Assembly: GCF_000710615.1 (NCBI RefSeq)
Contig: NZ_JDTH01000002.1
Location: 1,108,082 to 1,172,081 of the forward strand
DNA length: 64,000 nt
Origin: Haladaptatus cibarius D43
GTDB lineage: Archaea; Halobacteriota; Halobacteria; Halobacteriales; Haladaptataceae
Reading direction: 5' to 3'
Position 1 is the stretch's first letter; the number at the start of each line of letters is the position of its first letter. The position numbers were made by a program, and so were the translations under genes. Of the stretch, positions 15,419 through 24,575 are shown piece after piece. Below the pieces are notes generated by a model. That model saw only the letters and a program-made list of their open reading frames with translations. It was not told the origin of the DNA and did no database searches.

Positions 15419-17581
15419 TCAGTCCAGTTCCCGAACCAGCACGTCGCGCAGTTCCGCAATTTGTTCTGCCGACCAGCGGAGCGTTCCCCCATCGACCTCG
15501 ATTTCCAGCGCGCCCGACTCGTCCGCGGTTCCGAGTTCTGTGACGGGAGCAATTTCCTCAAATGCTCCAATCACTGCTTCCGGATTCGTCGTTTCCACGA
15601 CCGCACGGCCCGGAAGTTCGCTGAACAGCGATTCTGCGGCGGAGCCATCCGCCGAAATGGAAACGGACGCACCAGCATCCTCCGAAATCATCTCGGCCAG
15701 CGTCACCGCCATCCCGCCGTCGCTCACGTCGTGAACCGCGAGGGTTCCGTCCTGCGTGGCGACCAAAGCGAGGGCGGAAACGACCTCCGATGCGTTCTCC
15801 GGCAGTTCTGGGAATCGGTCGCTTCCGCCGACCTGTGCGAGATATTCCGACCCGCCGAGCGAACCGGAGGGTTCGCCGACCAGAAGCAGGGTTCCTTCGC
15901 CCGAAAGTTCCGTTGGCGGTGCGTCGTACTCCGCCGTCGTGCCCGTCATCGCCAGCGTCGGCGTCGGCGGAATCGGGCCGGACGGGGAGTCGTTGTACAG
16001 CGAGACGTTTCCACCGACGACGGGAACGTCGAGTTCACTGCACATGTCCGCGAGGCCGTCCACGATTCCGGAAAAACCGCCGTACACGTCCGGTTTCTCG
16101 GGATTGCCGCCGTTCAGGCAGTCCACTGCCGCGAGCGGTTCCGCGCCCTTCACCGCCAGATTCGTCGCGTTCTCCAGCGCAACCGCGCGGGCACCGTCGT
16201 AGGGGGAAACAGTCGTCCAGTGCGGATTCGCGCCGGACGAGAACGCGAGGCCGAGTCCAGCGCGTCGAATCGCCATAACTGCCGAATCGTCGCCCGGCGG
16301 AGTCGCGGTGCGAGTCTGCACTTCGTGGTCGTACTGCCGGTAGACCCAGCGTTTGCTCGCGCAGTTCGGGGAGCCAACGACTGTCTCGAATGCCTCACCG
16401 AGGTCGGATTTCGGCAGGTCGATTTCGGGTTGCGTCGGCTCCTCCGCTGGCAGGTCGTTCATCGGCGCGCCGTCGCCGATGAACTCGGCGGACACGTCCA
16501 CGACCGTCTCTCCTTCGAACGTACAGACGTAGTTGCCGTCGGTTACGTCGCCGATGACGGAACAGCCGAGGTCGTACTTCTCGGCGATGTCGGCCACGGC
16601 ATCGACGTTCTCGGGCCGAACTTCGTAGCACATTCGCTCTTGCGATTCAGCAAGGAGAATTTCGAGCGCGTTCATGTTCGGTTCGCGCTGGTGGACGCGG
16701 TCGAGTTCGATGGCCGCGCCGAGGCCGCCTTTGGCCACCAGTTCGCTGGAGGCACCGCCGAGTCCGGCCGCGCCGAGGTCGCGGGCCGATTCCACGAGGT
16801 CGCCGTCCACAAGTTCTTCGTTAGCCTCGATGAGCAGTTTCTCGGTGTAGGGGTCACCGACCTGCACTGCCGGGCGGTCTTCCGTTTCGGCGTCCTCCGC
16901 GAGGTTTTCGCTGGCGAAACTCGCGCCGCCGAGTCCGTCCCGCCCGGTTCCGTTTCCGACGAGGACGAGTTTGTTGCCCGGTTCCTGTGCGTTCGCCGTG
17001 ACGAGTCGGTCGGCGGACAGCAGGCCGACGCAGGCCACGTTGACCAGCGGGTTGCCCTCGTAGTCGGGGTGGAACTGCGTGCTTCCAGCCACCGTCGGCA
17101 CGCCGATGGAATTGCCGTAGTCCGCGATGCCTTCCACGACACCCTCCAGCAGGTAACGGGAGTGTTCGCGGTCGAACCCACCGAAGTAGAGGCTGTCCGC
17201 GAGCGCGATGGGGTAGGCACCCATCGACAGCGTGTCGCGGACGATGCCGCCCACGCCCGTCGCCGCGCCGTCGTAGGGGTCAACGTAGGACGGGTGATTG
17301 TGGCTCTCGATACCCATCGTGATGTAGGTATCGTCGTTCGCGCGGCCATCGCCGCGAGTGGAGTCGGTGTCAGCCGACGGAAGCGCGACGACGGCGGCGT
17401 CGTCGCCGGGACCGACGACGACGTCCTCGCTTTCGGAATCGAACGCCGACAACAGCGGGCGCGACGAGCGATAGGCGCAGTGTTCGCTCCAGAGGTTCTC
17501 GAACAGCGTTTCCTCGGCGGGAGTCGGGTCGCGGCCCAGTTCGGCGACGACCAGTTTGCGGTCGGACTCGGAGAGACTCAT
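15419..17581 (-). CDS. purL: Phosphoribosylformylglycinamidine synthase subunit PurL
   Basis: This 720-residue small-type PurL is the ATP-dependent synthase subunit that works with PurS and PurQ to convert FGAR to FGAM in purine synthesis. Motifs include the [13 protein letters not shown] histidine near the N-terminus, [29 protein letters not shown], and duplicated PurM-like halves with GNVSLYND and [15 protein letters not shown]. Its start codon, first 14 codons and upstream promoter lie within the 97-bp left repeat of the integrated element (17539-17635). The coding sequence is intact, but any control sequence farther than about 54 bases upstream has been replaced by element DNA. Confidence 0.97.
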   Translation of the reverse strand: MSLSESDRKLVVAELGRDPTPAEETLFENLWSEHCAYRSSRPLLSAFDSESEDVVVGPGDDAAVVALPSADTDSTRGDGRANDDTYITMGIESHNHPSYVDPYDGAATGVGGIVRDTLSMGAYPIALADSLYFGGFDREHSRYLLEGVVEGIADYGNSIGVPTVAGSTQFHPDYEGNPLVNVACVGLLSADRLVTANAQEPGNKLVLVGNGTGRDGLGGASFASENLAEDAETEDRPAVQVGDPYTEKLLIEANEELVDGDLVESARDLGAAGLGGASSELVAKGGLGAAIELDRVHQREPNMNALEILLAESQERMCYEVRPENVDAVADIAEKYDLGCSVIGDVTDGNYVCTFEGETVVDVSAEFIGDGAPMNDLPAEEPTQPEIDLPKSDLGEAFETVVGSPNCASKRWVYRQYDHEVQTRTATPPGDDSAVMAIRRAGLGLAFSSGANPHWTTVSPYDGARAVALENATNLAVKGAEPLAAVDCLNGGNPEKPDVYGGFSGIVDGLADMCSELDVPVVGGNVSLYNDSPSGPIPPTPTLAMTGTTAEYDAPPTELSGEGTLLLVGEPSGSLGGSEYLAQVGGSDRFPELPENASEVVSALALVATQDGTLAVHDVSDGGMAVTLAEMISEDAGASVSISADGSAAESLFSELPGRAVVETTNPEAVIGAFEEIAPVTELGTADESGALEIEVDGGTLRWSAEQIAELRDVLVRELD

Positions 17582-17635
17582 TCACTGTGATGTAGATATA
17601 GGGCGGATTAATGCCTTTCCATATGCACGAACGTG
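17539..17635. repeat. Left attachment site (attL), 97-bp direct repeat copy 1
   Basis: Identical over 97 bases to 29747-29843. It holds the purL start codon (17579-17581, minus strand), its first 14 codons and about 54 bases upstream. On the minus strand the upstream part contains an AT-rich box (GGCATTAATCC) about 28 bases before the ATG, fitting a leaderless haloarchaeal promoter. The recombination event therefore leaves purL with a complete start and core promoter. Confidence 0.93.
17605..17616 (-). promoter_or_regulatory. Probable purL core promoter inside attL
   Basis: On the minus strand the sequence CATTAATCCGCC lies roughly 25-35 bases upstream of the purL ATG. This is the right spacing for a TATA element directing a leaderless transcript. 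An identical copy is present in attR (near 29813-29824), pointing toward the integrase. The call rests on spacing and A/T content only. Confidence 0.45.
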
Positions 17636-17865
17636 TTGAACCTCCGTGCAATGGATATAAGCCACCTGTCTACCAGTCTTTTGAGAGGATACCAACTTCG
17701 TGCTGAACAAAGTCGGAAACTGATAGTCTCTCGCCACCGTCATGGGGTTAGAGTAACCAACGATTGTCTACACAATAGTTCTAACGACTATAGGAACCAG
17801 AAACAGAAATCAAAGGCTTAGCCGTGTTCAATCGGTCGTGGTACGAACGGTAGTCAAAACAGTCG

Positions 17866-18036
17866 CTAGTTTAGAATAGCGTCTGCAACCCCAGAGGCAA
17901 ACCACACAGCTACAAGAGTCAGTGCAATACCAGGAATGAGTTGAATCAACCATGAAGGGTCACTACCGTTGATTTCCATTAACACTACCAGTAGAACACA
18001 TCCGATGATGATGCTTCGGACTGTTTCTGTATTCAT
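17866..18036 (-). CDS. Small two-helix membrane protein, element-encoded
   Basis: This is a 56-residue frame with two hydrophobic segments (TVRSIIIGCVLLVVLM and WLIQLIPGIALTLVAVWF) and a short polar link NGSDPS. The frame runs upstream to 18087, but ATG 18036 gives a compact membrane protein, and the AT-rich sequence ahead (TATAAATATTT) makes a good promoter. Composition matches the element, not the host. Function unknown. Confidence 0.55.
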   Translation of the reverse strand: MNTETVRSIIIGCVLLVVLMEINGSDPSWLIQLIPGIALTLVAVWFASGVADAILN

Positions 18037-18186
18037 CAAACACGAATAGGTTGACATACAATATAAATATTTCCTACACGTATTCAAACTGTCTTGTCAT
18101 CAAAACAGTCTCTGTGACAATATTACCCTATGGATATTTCAAAATTATAATCAGAGCCGAGATACCCTCAACAAGATAGGTTAATT

Positions 18187-18963
18187 TCAAAACAGTGGTT
18201 CTCCATCCATCTTAGAAGGACTCACATCGAAGTCGTATCCGTACTTTCTCGTGACTGACCTAACCGTTTCCTCAAGCCAACTCGGTGCCGTGGGAGCTAC
18301 TAGTACTTTCTCAACAAGTGTATCGGGGTCAACAGAAATCGGGATTCCCGTTTCCTGAGATTGAAGAATTTCGATCATCGACTTAGTCTCTTTAGAGGGA
18401 TCACTACTTTCTTGGAAGAAAAGACGATATTCATGCTCATGTCGGAAACCCTCTCTCTTATAATAGTATGGTGAAATGGTATTCCCATCTGGGATAATCT
18501 CGTTCTCATAGTCTGCGTACTCTACTTTACCAGACAATATATCCTTTTCCGACTCAATGGCATTTTTCAAATTCATTGGATTTGTGATGATGGCAACACC
18601 ATTATTTTCAGTATACATTCTCCACATAGCATCGGACTCATGGTTGTTCATATGCCAGCAATTCAAGAAAGAAAAGTATCTACTACCTTCGATAGCTCTC
18701 TTCATTCCCTCTGAACGTACTTTTTCAAATTCCATATCACGTTTTTCAACGTTGAGCCGTGGTAATGATCCCTCGTAAGGGTCATCAAATTGGTCTGCAC
18801 GACTAAACCACAATTCTTCTCGATCAAGGAATGTAACGTACTGTCCTAAACTACGATAACGCCACAATTGCTCGTCACTAGAGGGTTGTGGAGGTCGCCA
18901 TTCGTCTTGAAAGAGATCCACCCACTCTTCACCGTTCCACTGTCTTGGTTCTACCAGTCTCAT
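18187..18963 (-). CDS. DUF2971 family protein
   Basis: This 258-residue soluble protein has the DUF2971 pattern: LWRYRSLGQYVTFLDREELW, then FSRADQFDDPYEGSL (about residues 52-66), then the core FLNCWHMNNHESDAMWRMY and GVAIITNP. A later KREGFRHEHEYRLFF segment is also conserved. Members are common on mobile elements and in defence islands of bacteria and archaea. The biochemical activity is, to my knowledge, not settled. It is divergent from a membrane protein 122 bases away, which may be a functional partner. Confidence 0.85.
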   Translation of the reverse strand: MRLVEPRQWNGEEWVDLFQDEWRPPQPSSDEQLWRYRSLGQYVTFLDREELWFSRADQFDDPYEGSLPRLNVEKRDMEFEKVRSEGMKRAIEGSRYFSFLNCWHMNNHESDAMWRMYTENNGVAIITNPMNLKNAIESEKDILSGKVEYADYENEIIPDGNTISPYYYKREGFRHEHEYRLFFQESSDPSKETKSMIEILQSQETGIPISVDPDTLVEKVLVAPTAPSWLEETVRSVTRKYGYDFDVSPSKMDGEPLF

Positions 18964-19085
18964 GTGAGAGATACGTTAGTGGTAGAGAATATAGTACTTT
19001 AGGGGGTACTATCGTCGTCAAAACTTATGACTGATATATAGATAAGAAGACATATACAATCGAGAGAGAAAATGGCGACTAAATT

Positions 19086-20033
19086 ATGGATGAAGAAACA
19101 AAACGTGAAGCAGACAAATTTACCTTTGATAGCTTCCTCAAGAACAACTCTGAATATTTTGTCGTTATGGGAGTATTTGCAGCCCTTGCCATATATATAC
19201 GACAAATGTCTGGATTTAACTCGATAAGAGAGGCAGGTACGGCTACTCAGTTCTCATTTTTCACATCATTTCTCATGGGACTTCTAGTTATTGCACTATT
19301 CTATAAGCAAATGAGCCGCAAACTGGGTTCTCTCGGTGAATTAGCTAAGGCACATCGTCTTAGTTCAAACATAGATCTAACGCTTTTTACCAGTCTTCTA
19401 ACGCTTACCCTCGTTGGACTCTGGGAGATAATAATACCGTCTGGTGGGATATTGTTCTTAATCGTAACTACTGGGTTGGCTCTATTACTGTTAATATTAT
19501 TCCTGAATGTATTGCAGTATTTTGGGTCGATAGTACCTTATACTCCTAAATGGCGGATTCTAATGGGTCTTACCGTTTGCTTAACTGTATTAATTATATC
19601 TACTTTCTCTCTAGAGTATTTGCAGACCTCCTACCAAATTACGGATGTCAAGAATCTTTCTGTGCAGGGTCCAAAATTAATAGCCATTGATCTTCTGTTC
19701 TTTATTGCTGCGACAAGCCAATCAATCGCATCAATCGGGGTTATCGCTTCGGTAGTGTCGATCCCCATCGTTATTATCGATAAAATTCGTGGAACAAGTC
19801 CATATGATGAAGTAAAAAGGACGGACATTAAACCCGACCAAAATAAATCTTCGATGAAATCTAATTCACAGGGTTCCGAAAAAGAGACCGACCTTGCTAC
19901 AAGACGGACGAATCTTCGAAAGACAATCGTGAATGCATCGTCTGAAGAAAAGCGTCAACAGGCAATGTTAGAGCTTGCTACTCTTGACCGTGAAGAACAC
20001 CCTGAATGCTATGAAGAACTAAAAGAGAAATAG
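19086..20033 (+). CDS. Element-encoded polytopic membrane protein with a charged cytoplasmic tail
   Basis: This 315-residue protein of no recognised family has about six to seven hydrophobic helices between residues 22 and 235 (for example YFVVMGVFAALAIYI, FFTSFLMGLLVIALFY, ILMGLTVCLTVLIIST). A polar, Lys/Glu/Arg-rich C-terminal tail of about 80 residues follows (SEEKRQQAMLELATLDREE). Codon use is AT-rich like the rest of the element. Its divergent pairing with DUF2971 makes a two-gene membrane-effector/sensor defence pair worth testing, but that is inference. Confidence 0.75.
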   Translation: MDEETKREADKFTFDSFLKNNSEYFVVMGVFAALAIYIRQMSGFNSIREAGTATQFSFFTSFLMGLLVIALFYKQMSRKLGSLGELAKAHRLSSNIDLTLFTSLLTLTLVGLWEIIIPSGGILFLIVTTGLALLLLILFLNVLQYFGSIVPYTPKWRILMGLTVCLTVLIISTFSLEYLQTSYQITDVKNLSVQGPKLIAIDLLFFIAATSQSIASIGVIASVVSIPIVIIDKIRGTSPYDEVKRTDIKPDQNKSSMKSNSQGSEKETDLATRRTNLRKTIVNASSEEKRQQAMLELATLDREEHPECYEELKEK

Positions 20034-20585
20034 CATTTTCCTCTTTTTGACCACGTCGATGTCACCCTCCACTGACATCGATTCACTATACACGAGTGCG
20101 CACATAGCAAGGCCATGCCTTCAGATTAGAGTATATATATGGCCGTTGAGACAAGGGGCTATGCCATTTAAGGGTAATTTGAGCAGCCAGACCCGTGTCT
20201 CGTGACACAGTACACTGTGTCACTACGGTGAGTAGCATGCATAGGCTACGTAACTTCAGTAATCCCCGTGACGACAGAAACTATTGTGACGCTATCAGCA
20301 GCCGCACAGACACATCCTTCTCTTGTGTCTACGTATGAGACAACGAGAGATACATCGACTTGTGCCACGGATGTATAGGTGCCGCATTTCGCCAGCAGTT
20401 CCGATACTCGTGAAGTGAGACAACCGCGTCTCACGTTCACTCCGTATTCTCACTTGCCTGGCGATCCTCGCTGTGATATGTTAGTAGAATAGTTAGAATA
20501 CTTCACTTGACAAGGGCGAGATTGAAACAGCATTATAATCTGCATTACATATGTGATAAATACATGCAAATAAATAATTATTCAA
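20034..20585. other. Gene-free stretch of the element with palindromes
   Basis: No convincing gene on either strand. A perfect 9-bp palindrome GTGACACAG-TACA-CTGTGTCAC lies at 20202-20223, and weaker AGACACA/TGTGTCT pairing lies near 20306-20331. The last 60 bases are A/T-rich and should hold the HNH gene promoter. It may be a terminator zone or a binding site. Confidence 0.45.
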
Positions 20586-21041
20586 ATGAAGAACAAACGG
20601 CCTGAAAATTGGCAAAGTGTATCACGTCGGGTGAAACGAAGAGACAGATACCGATGTAAAAATTGTAACTACAAAGGCAGTGAGGGGGATGGTAAAATGC
20701 ATGCACATCACATTGTTCCTCTCAAGGATGGTGGAAGCAATAACATGAGCAACCTAATCACCCTTTGTGAAGATTGTCACAATGCTATTCATCACAAAAA
20801 GAAGCTTGCGCCAACCGCACGTCAAAATCAACCACAGAACGAATTAGGACCGATGGGGAAGTTCTGTAGTGGAGTATATGCTATAATGATTGTATGGTTT
20901 TTGCCAACATATCTCTTAACAAGTCAACTAAATCAGAGTCTACTTATTTCTAGTGTGTTTACTGTAATCACACTGCCATTTGCGTATCGCTGGCATCAGA
21001 ACAATAAACAAGAAATAGAGAAGAATATGCGATCTCAATAG
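20586..21041 (+). CDS. HNH endonuclease-like protein with a C-terminal membrane hairpin
   Basis: This 151-residue protein starts with a complete HNH/zinc-finger domain: CKNCNY (CxxC, residues 21-24), MHAHHIVPLKDGGSN with the catalytic HH, NLITLCEDCHNAIHH with the second CxxC and terminal His. Residues 80-150 differ from usual HNH proteins: two hydrophobic helices (SGVYAIMIVWFLPTYLL and LLISSVFTVITLPFAY) then a short basic tail. So a nuclease domain appears to be tethered to the membrane. The ATG follows a strongly AT-rich leader. It might act on incoming DNA at the membrane. Confidence 0.82.
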   Translation: MKNKRPENWQSVSRRVKRRDRYRCKNCNYKGSEGDGKMHAHHIVPLKDGGSNNMSNLITLCEDCHNAIHHKKKLAPTARQNQPQNELGPMGKFCSGVYAIMIVWFLPTYLLTSQLNQSLLISSVFTVITLPFAYRWHQNNKQEIEKNMRSQ

Positions 21042-22520
21042 CAGATAGCGTATATTCATACATGATTTGTGTTACGTGGTTTCCAAACCATTAGGAAAGT
21101 CACGTATTCTGCGGTTGTGTATATTGTTGATTCCGCTGACGTTCAGTGAGCAAGAATATGACGATGTAAGCCACTCTCGCTGTACTGTTGTTGGTTCATT
21201 TTAATTTCCCGTAACGAGAGTAAACTAGACACGAAATTGACGATGCTAAACTATTTTCTACCTCACGCCAATAATTTGTCAGTTGGGATTTAATAATGTT
21301 TAACTAATATCCCGAAATAGTCACGGATATTAAAATCTAATCTCTATCCAATCATGTTACTCATTCACAGCCATGAGTCACGACATATCCTCTTGATCTA
21401 CGTCACTGATTGACGGATATGACTACATAGACGACCCCCGAGAAAACGGACATACAGCCGTTAAACGTCTCTATCGTGCCAAAGGTCACAGTTAGAAAAA
21501 GTAAACCACTATAACGAGAAGACAGTATACTACTTCATTAGACACGACACGGTATCACGTCACTCAACTCCTTTTCGAGTCTAGAAAGTAAGTGTACACT
21601 GCTGTAGTGGAATGCAGGTATATGACTGATTGAGGAACACTACGTGTTCCGATTGAAGGATATATACCAAATGGAACGGTGTACAACTACCATTTACACA
21701 GCTGGTAAACGTAGTTATAATGTTATAGATACATTACAGCACCCCCATACCTTCGTAAAAAGAAAAGGGTGTTACACACCCCAAAAGAAAAGCCGTTTCC
21801 TTCCCCCCAACCATCATGGTTCTAACTGCATTTGTCATGATTCATGGTGTTCTCTGAGAGCTATAGTAACGGTCTGCGCTCCGTCGTGGTTAGTTCTGTG
21901 ACATATCCCACTTCTCACACCGTCAATCTACTGTGAGCCGTCTCAGTCGGCTCAGAGAGGCGTGTATTGGTCGGTCGGTGGCTACCCAACTGACTCGGTA
22001 TACACTCATTTTCTCTGAGAGGCACACATTTGCCTCACATCATGTTTCTTTCTTCAACATGATTCATACCCTTCAGACGAAATCCAAATTGATTGTAGGC
22101 CTACTCTTGTTCGTTACAGAGCAAATTGGCGCATAGTCAGATGTCGAATTTCTACTCGCCACTCAAAATTCGTTTGTGAGACATCAGTATTTCTCTCTAT
22201 TCTGTTGGACCCTCGATTTAAGAATGTTAGGATAGTGGACAAGAATATCTTAATATTTTCAATACACATTTCCTTACTCAGGGCTGTTTTATTCCCCATA
22301 TTCATCTAGCCTACAAAAACATACATTAAATCCAAACATTTAAGTGTCTAGACCCCCTAGTAGTAGACAGGCACAGTTGTCAGAGATATTTGTCTCTAAG
22401 TGGCTGTTGTTTTGGTCACAAATTTCAACACACAACGAGTGTAGAGACTATTTCCCTGATAACTGTCTCACTTTGCTAACTATGTATGATTTTACTAATT
22501 TCGATAGAGGGGTATTCTGA
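21042..22520. other. 1.5-kb gene-poor AT-rich stretch of the element
   Basis: Reading both strands I find only short open frames without protein-like character (the longest near 21644-21901, Cys/His-scattered and not convincing). Short G/C-rich islands such as GGGTGTTACACACCCC near 21767-21783 could fold into hairpins. This length without genes inside a compact element is unusual and may hold an origin, decayed genes or non-coding RNA. Confidence 0.4.
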
Positions 22521-22880
22521 ATGTCTGCGTCAAATGCATTTGAGACACAGATTGAAGAAGCAGACAAGCCTTCTACGGAAGATTCGTTTGCGACAGGGGA
22601 AACAGCCGATGAACGTGAAAAACTCGTTGAGAGGCTAGACAGCTCCGTCAGTGAGCTTGCCAGTGGTGGATACTGTGTTCGTACCAACCATCCTGGGCAA
22701 ATGGAGCATCTACTGAATCGTGACGATAGCAAGTTGATTTCGATCACTGTTATCAACCACTTCGACTGCAAAGAACGTGTCTCAGATATTGAAAGATATG
22801 AACGCCAGTTCGAAGACTGTCCTATTGTCGAGGTCGGTGTTTGGCTACCTGAATATCCGAAAACATTGGGTGGAAACTGA
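22521..22880 (+). CDS. Small element protein, first gene of a four-gene run
   Basis: This 119-residue protein has no recognised family. The first 45 residues are acidic and likely disordered or helical (EEADKPSTEDSFATGETADE), then a compact alpha/beta part (YCVRTNHPGQMEHLL ... KLISITVINHFDCKERV ... CPIVEVGVWLPEYP). The stop overlaps the next start by one base (TGATG at 22878-22882), so this gene leads an operon of small proteins. An AT-rich promoter region lies at 22450-22515. Confidence 0.65.
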   Translation: MSASNAFETQIEEADKPSTEDSFATGETADEREKLVERLDSSVSELASGGYCVRTNHPGQMEHLLNRDDSKLISITVINHFDCKERVSDIERYERQFEDCPIVEVGVWLPEYPKTLGGN

Positions 22881-23203
22881 TGGGAAAACACTACTCAACA
22901 CCGAGGCTGCCAGATAGAACGTTACGACAGTTGCACGACCTTCGATGTATTCTTAGTGGAATGGATTTTGACAGCGAAAATCCACCTGTGTCCTATAATG
23001 ACGTTCTAACACTGTTGCTGGATTCAGAAGCGACGATGCAGGTGCAACAAGACTTCAGGGATTACTCCCATACGGAATTGGCTGAATACACCCGTAAACT
23101 CAACGAGCAATGGCAGACCGAGATGGAGGAGGATATGGGTATTAACAAGCCGATGACGACAGAGGAGTTTGACCAGTATAGAGAAGAATATGGGGTGGTC
23201 TAA
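22880..23203 (+). CDS. Small ribbon-helix-helix-like protein A
   Basis: This 107-residue protein opens with a basic strand-helix segment (YSTPRLPDRTLRQLHDL). A polar insert follows, then the motif PPVSYNDVLTLLLDSEA around residues 36-52, where a turn is followed by a hydrophobic helix capped by LLLD. The same strand, helix, turn and LLL(D/E) helix order recurs in the downstream proteins, and it is the order of RHH (CopG/Arc) folds with a lengthened loop. The C-terminal half is acidic and helical. Assignment to RHH is by pattern only. Confidence 0.6.
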   Translation: MGKHYSTPRLPDRTLRQLHDLRCILSGMDFDSENPPVSYNDVLTLLLDSEATMQVQQDFRDYSHTELAEYTRKLNEQWQTEMEEDMGINKPMTTEEFDQYREEYGVV

Positions 23204-23494
23204 ATGAGTATCCCACAAGTGGGGGAAATCAGCATGAAAGTGGAAGCGCAAACCGAGTGGAAGCTACGGAAGTTCATTGCTAGCCTGTCTGATGACGGTT
23301 CTACTCACGCCTCCTACACACTTGACCTAACGCCAAGCCAGTGCATCGCGCTTCTTATTGACTACGTTGATGAGGACGAATTGACTGCGGAATATGGAGA
23401 GATTACTACTATGCAAGAAACTGCGAATGAACTAGAATCAGAATGGATGACTAACCACCTCGATGACGAGAGAGAGAATGGAGGTGTACTCTAA
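23204..23494 (+). CDS. Small ribbon-helix-helix-like protein B
   Basis: This 96-residue protein follows protein A with no gap. It begins VGEISMKVEAQTEWKLRKF (beta strand then helix), then a Ser/Thr-rich loop, then LDLTPSQCIALLIDYVDEDE, which parallels the LLLD helix of protein A. The tail is acidic. The stop overlaps the next start by one base (TAATG). It is likely a paralogue of its neighbours by fold, though direct identity is low. No function can be assigned beyond probable DNA binding or dimerisation. Confidence 0.6.
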   Translation: MSIPQVGEISMKVEAQTEWKLRKFIASLSDDGSTHASYTLDLTPSQCIALLIDYVDEDELTAEYGEITTMQETANELESEWMTNHLDDERENGGVL

Positions 23495-23943
23495 TGAAGA
23501 CTGTCGGGAAAACCAATCTCAATATTGACGCTCATGTCATGTCTCTACTGACAGATTTCAAAAACGAACTTCAACAGCATGACGTGAACGTGAATTTAGA
23601 CGAAACAAATCTTCTCTTTCTGCTACTTGAAGAGTCTGCAGGAGATCTCATTGAGAAAGCAGAAGATGGTGATACAAGCTTTGTAGGAGATATTGACCAC
23701 CGATACGAACTTTCTCGAAAGTCCAAGAATATGATTGACTACGGGACTCCTGGGATGGGTGTCTACTACCAAGACGGGTGTAAAGAGTTAGCAACTGAGT
23801 ACGTAGATACTCCCGATGATTTCCACCCCTGGAAAGACGTTGATCAGCTCTTCGCCCTTAGCGAGTTACTTGGATTGATAGACGGTGGTTGGAACACCCG
23901 TGAACAAGTCGAGAGGGTCTTAGAAGAAAACACAGACGAGTAA
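23494..23943 (+). CDS. Small ribbon-helix-helix-like protein C
   Basis: This 149-residue protein starts with KTNLNIDAHVMSLLTDFKNE (strand then helix), a polar linker, then VNLDETNLLFLLLEESAGDL, matching the helix of proteins A and B. A longer C-terminal part (residues 75-149) carries GTPGMGVYYQDG and LFALSELLGLIDGGWNTREQ, not seen in the others. It is the last gene of the overlapping run. A hairpin followed by five T residues (24152-24186) lies about 210 bases downstream. Confidence 0.6.
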   Translation: MKTVGKTNLNIDAHVMSLLTDFKNELQQHDVNVNLDETNLLFLLLEESAGDLIEKAEDGDTSFVGDIDHRYELSRKSKNMIDYGTPGMGVYYQDGCKELATEYVDTPDDFHPWKDVDQLFALSELLGLIDGGWNTREQVERVLEENTDE

Positions 23944-24151
23944 ACCCGCTTAATCGGCCTGCATTTCAACGATAGCCGATTAGCGAGATTCAATATTCAT
24001 GTGGGGCCGTCATGCATGGCCCTGTAACCTCGTCGTAGATACGTAATAGATTCACTGTGGGGAAAACATTGGTAAAATCCGTGATTCCCCAACCGCGAAG
24101 ATTCAGTCGGCGCAATCGAAATCGCACACATAGTAGTATTTGAAATGTTGT

Positions 24152-24186
24152 GTCGGAGGGGGATGTTCCTCTCCGACGGTTTTTAC
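24152..24186 (+). terminator. Hairpin plus T-run ahead of the fourth RHH-like gene
   Basis: GTCGGAG (24152-24158) pairs with CTCCGAC (24171-24177), and the stem extends inward by a G-T and two G-C pairs around a 6-nt loop. It is followed within three bases by TTTTT. It could terminate the upstream operon or act as an attenuator, because the next gene starts at 24201. Confidence 0.5.
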
Positions 24187-24200
24187 ACTCATACAAAACA

Positions 24201-24407
24201 ATGGTAGAAGTTTTCATGGAAGCAAGCGCAGTTGCACAGTTCGATAAAGTACGAAAAGCAGAGGGAGACAAAAGTCGGAGTGAATTTCTCTTGGAGTTGC
24301 TTGAAGAGTCAGATTACGAATTTACAGATAGTGTGACTAATACTGACCACGGCATCGAGTTCGATAACCGTAACGAGGGATCACGGTTCCGCCCAGATAC
24401 AGCTTGA
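24201..24407 (+). CDS. Short ribbon-helix-helix protein D
   Basis: This 68-residue protein is the clearest RHH candidate of the group: strand VEVFMEASAVAQF, helix with DKVRKAEGDK, then SRSEFLLELLEESDYEF, the SRSE turn and second helix of CopG-like repressors. A GTG at 24150 would add 17 residues encoded by the upstream hairpin, so I prefer ATG 24201. It may be an autoregulated repressor acting on the hairpin-containing leader. Probable function: transcription control within the element. Confidence 0.65.
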   Translation: MVEVFMEASAVAQFDKVRKAEGDKSRSEFLLELLEESDYEFTDSVTNTDHGIEFDNRNEGSRFRPDTA

Positions 24408-24416
24408 GGGATACAT

Positions 24417-24575
24417 ATGAAGAAAATACAAATCACAGATAATTGCTTCGATGACCTCCTAGAAATAAACGAGAGTGTCTTTGACGGTCGCGTTACGCCA
24501 GATATTATCGTCGATTGGTTGCTGATTCAAATAGAACTACCTGAACGTTCAGAGTATGTTTCTACTGGTGATTGA
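24417..24575 (+). CDS. 52-residue ribbon-helix-helix-like protein E
   Basis: A short frame starts at the ATG nine bases after the previous stop: MKKIQITDNCFDDLLEINES (strand, helix), then RVTPDIIVDWLLIQIELPE, the same turn-plus-amphipathic helix seen in its neighbours. The stop overlaps the next ATG by one base (TGATG), which strongly supports translation. It is below the usual size cut-off of gene callers. Likely a minimal RHH DNA-binding or antitoxin-like protein. Confidence 0.6.
   Translation: MKKIQITDNCFDDLLEINESVFDGRVTPDIIVDWLLIQIELPERSEYVSTGD

Noticed and set aside
15086-17590. An 834-codon open frame on the plus strand antisense to purL
   Set aside because: It mirrors purL codon structure and is rich in Arg, Val, His and Phe as GC-rich antisense frames usually are; purL is unmistakable on the other strand.
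17633-17821. 62-codon frame just right of attL
   Set aside because: Polar, basic, without domain; probably chance.
21644-21901. 85-codon frame in the element gap
   Set aside because: Scattered Cys, His and Trp, no upstream promoter or overlap, and no domain-like pattern.
22114-22305. 63-codon minus-strand frame
   Set aside because: AT-rich chance frame without a plausible start context.
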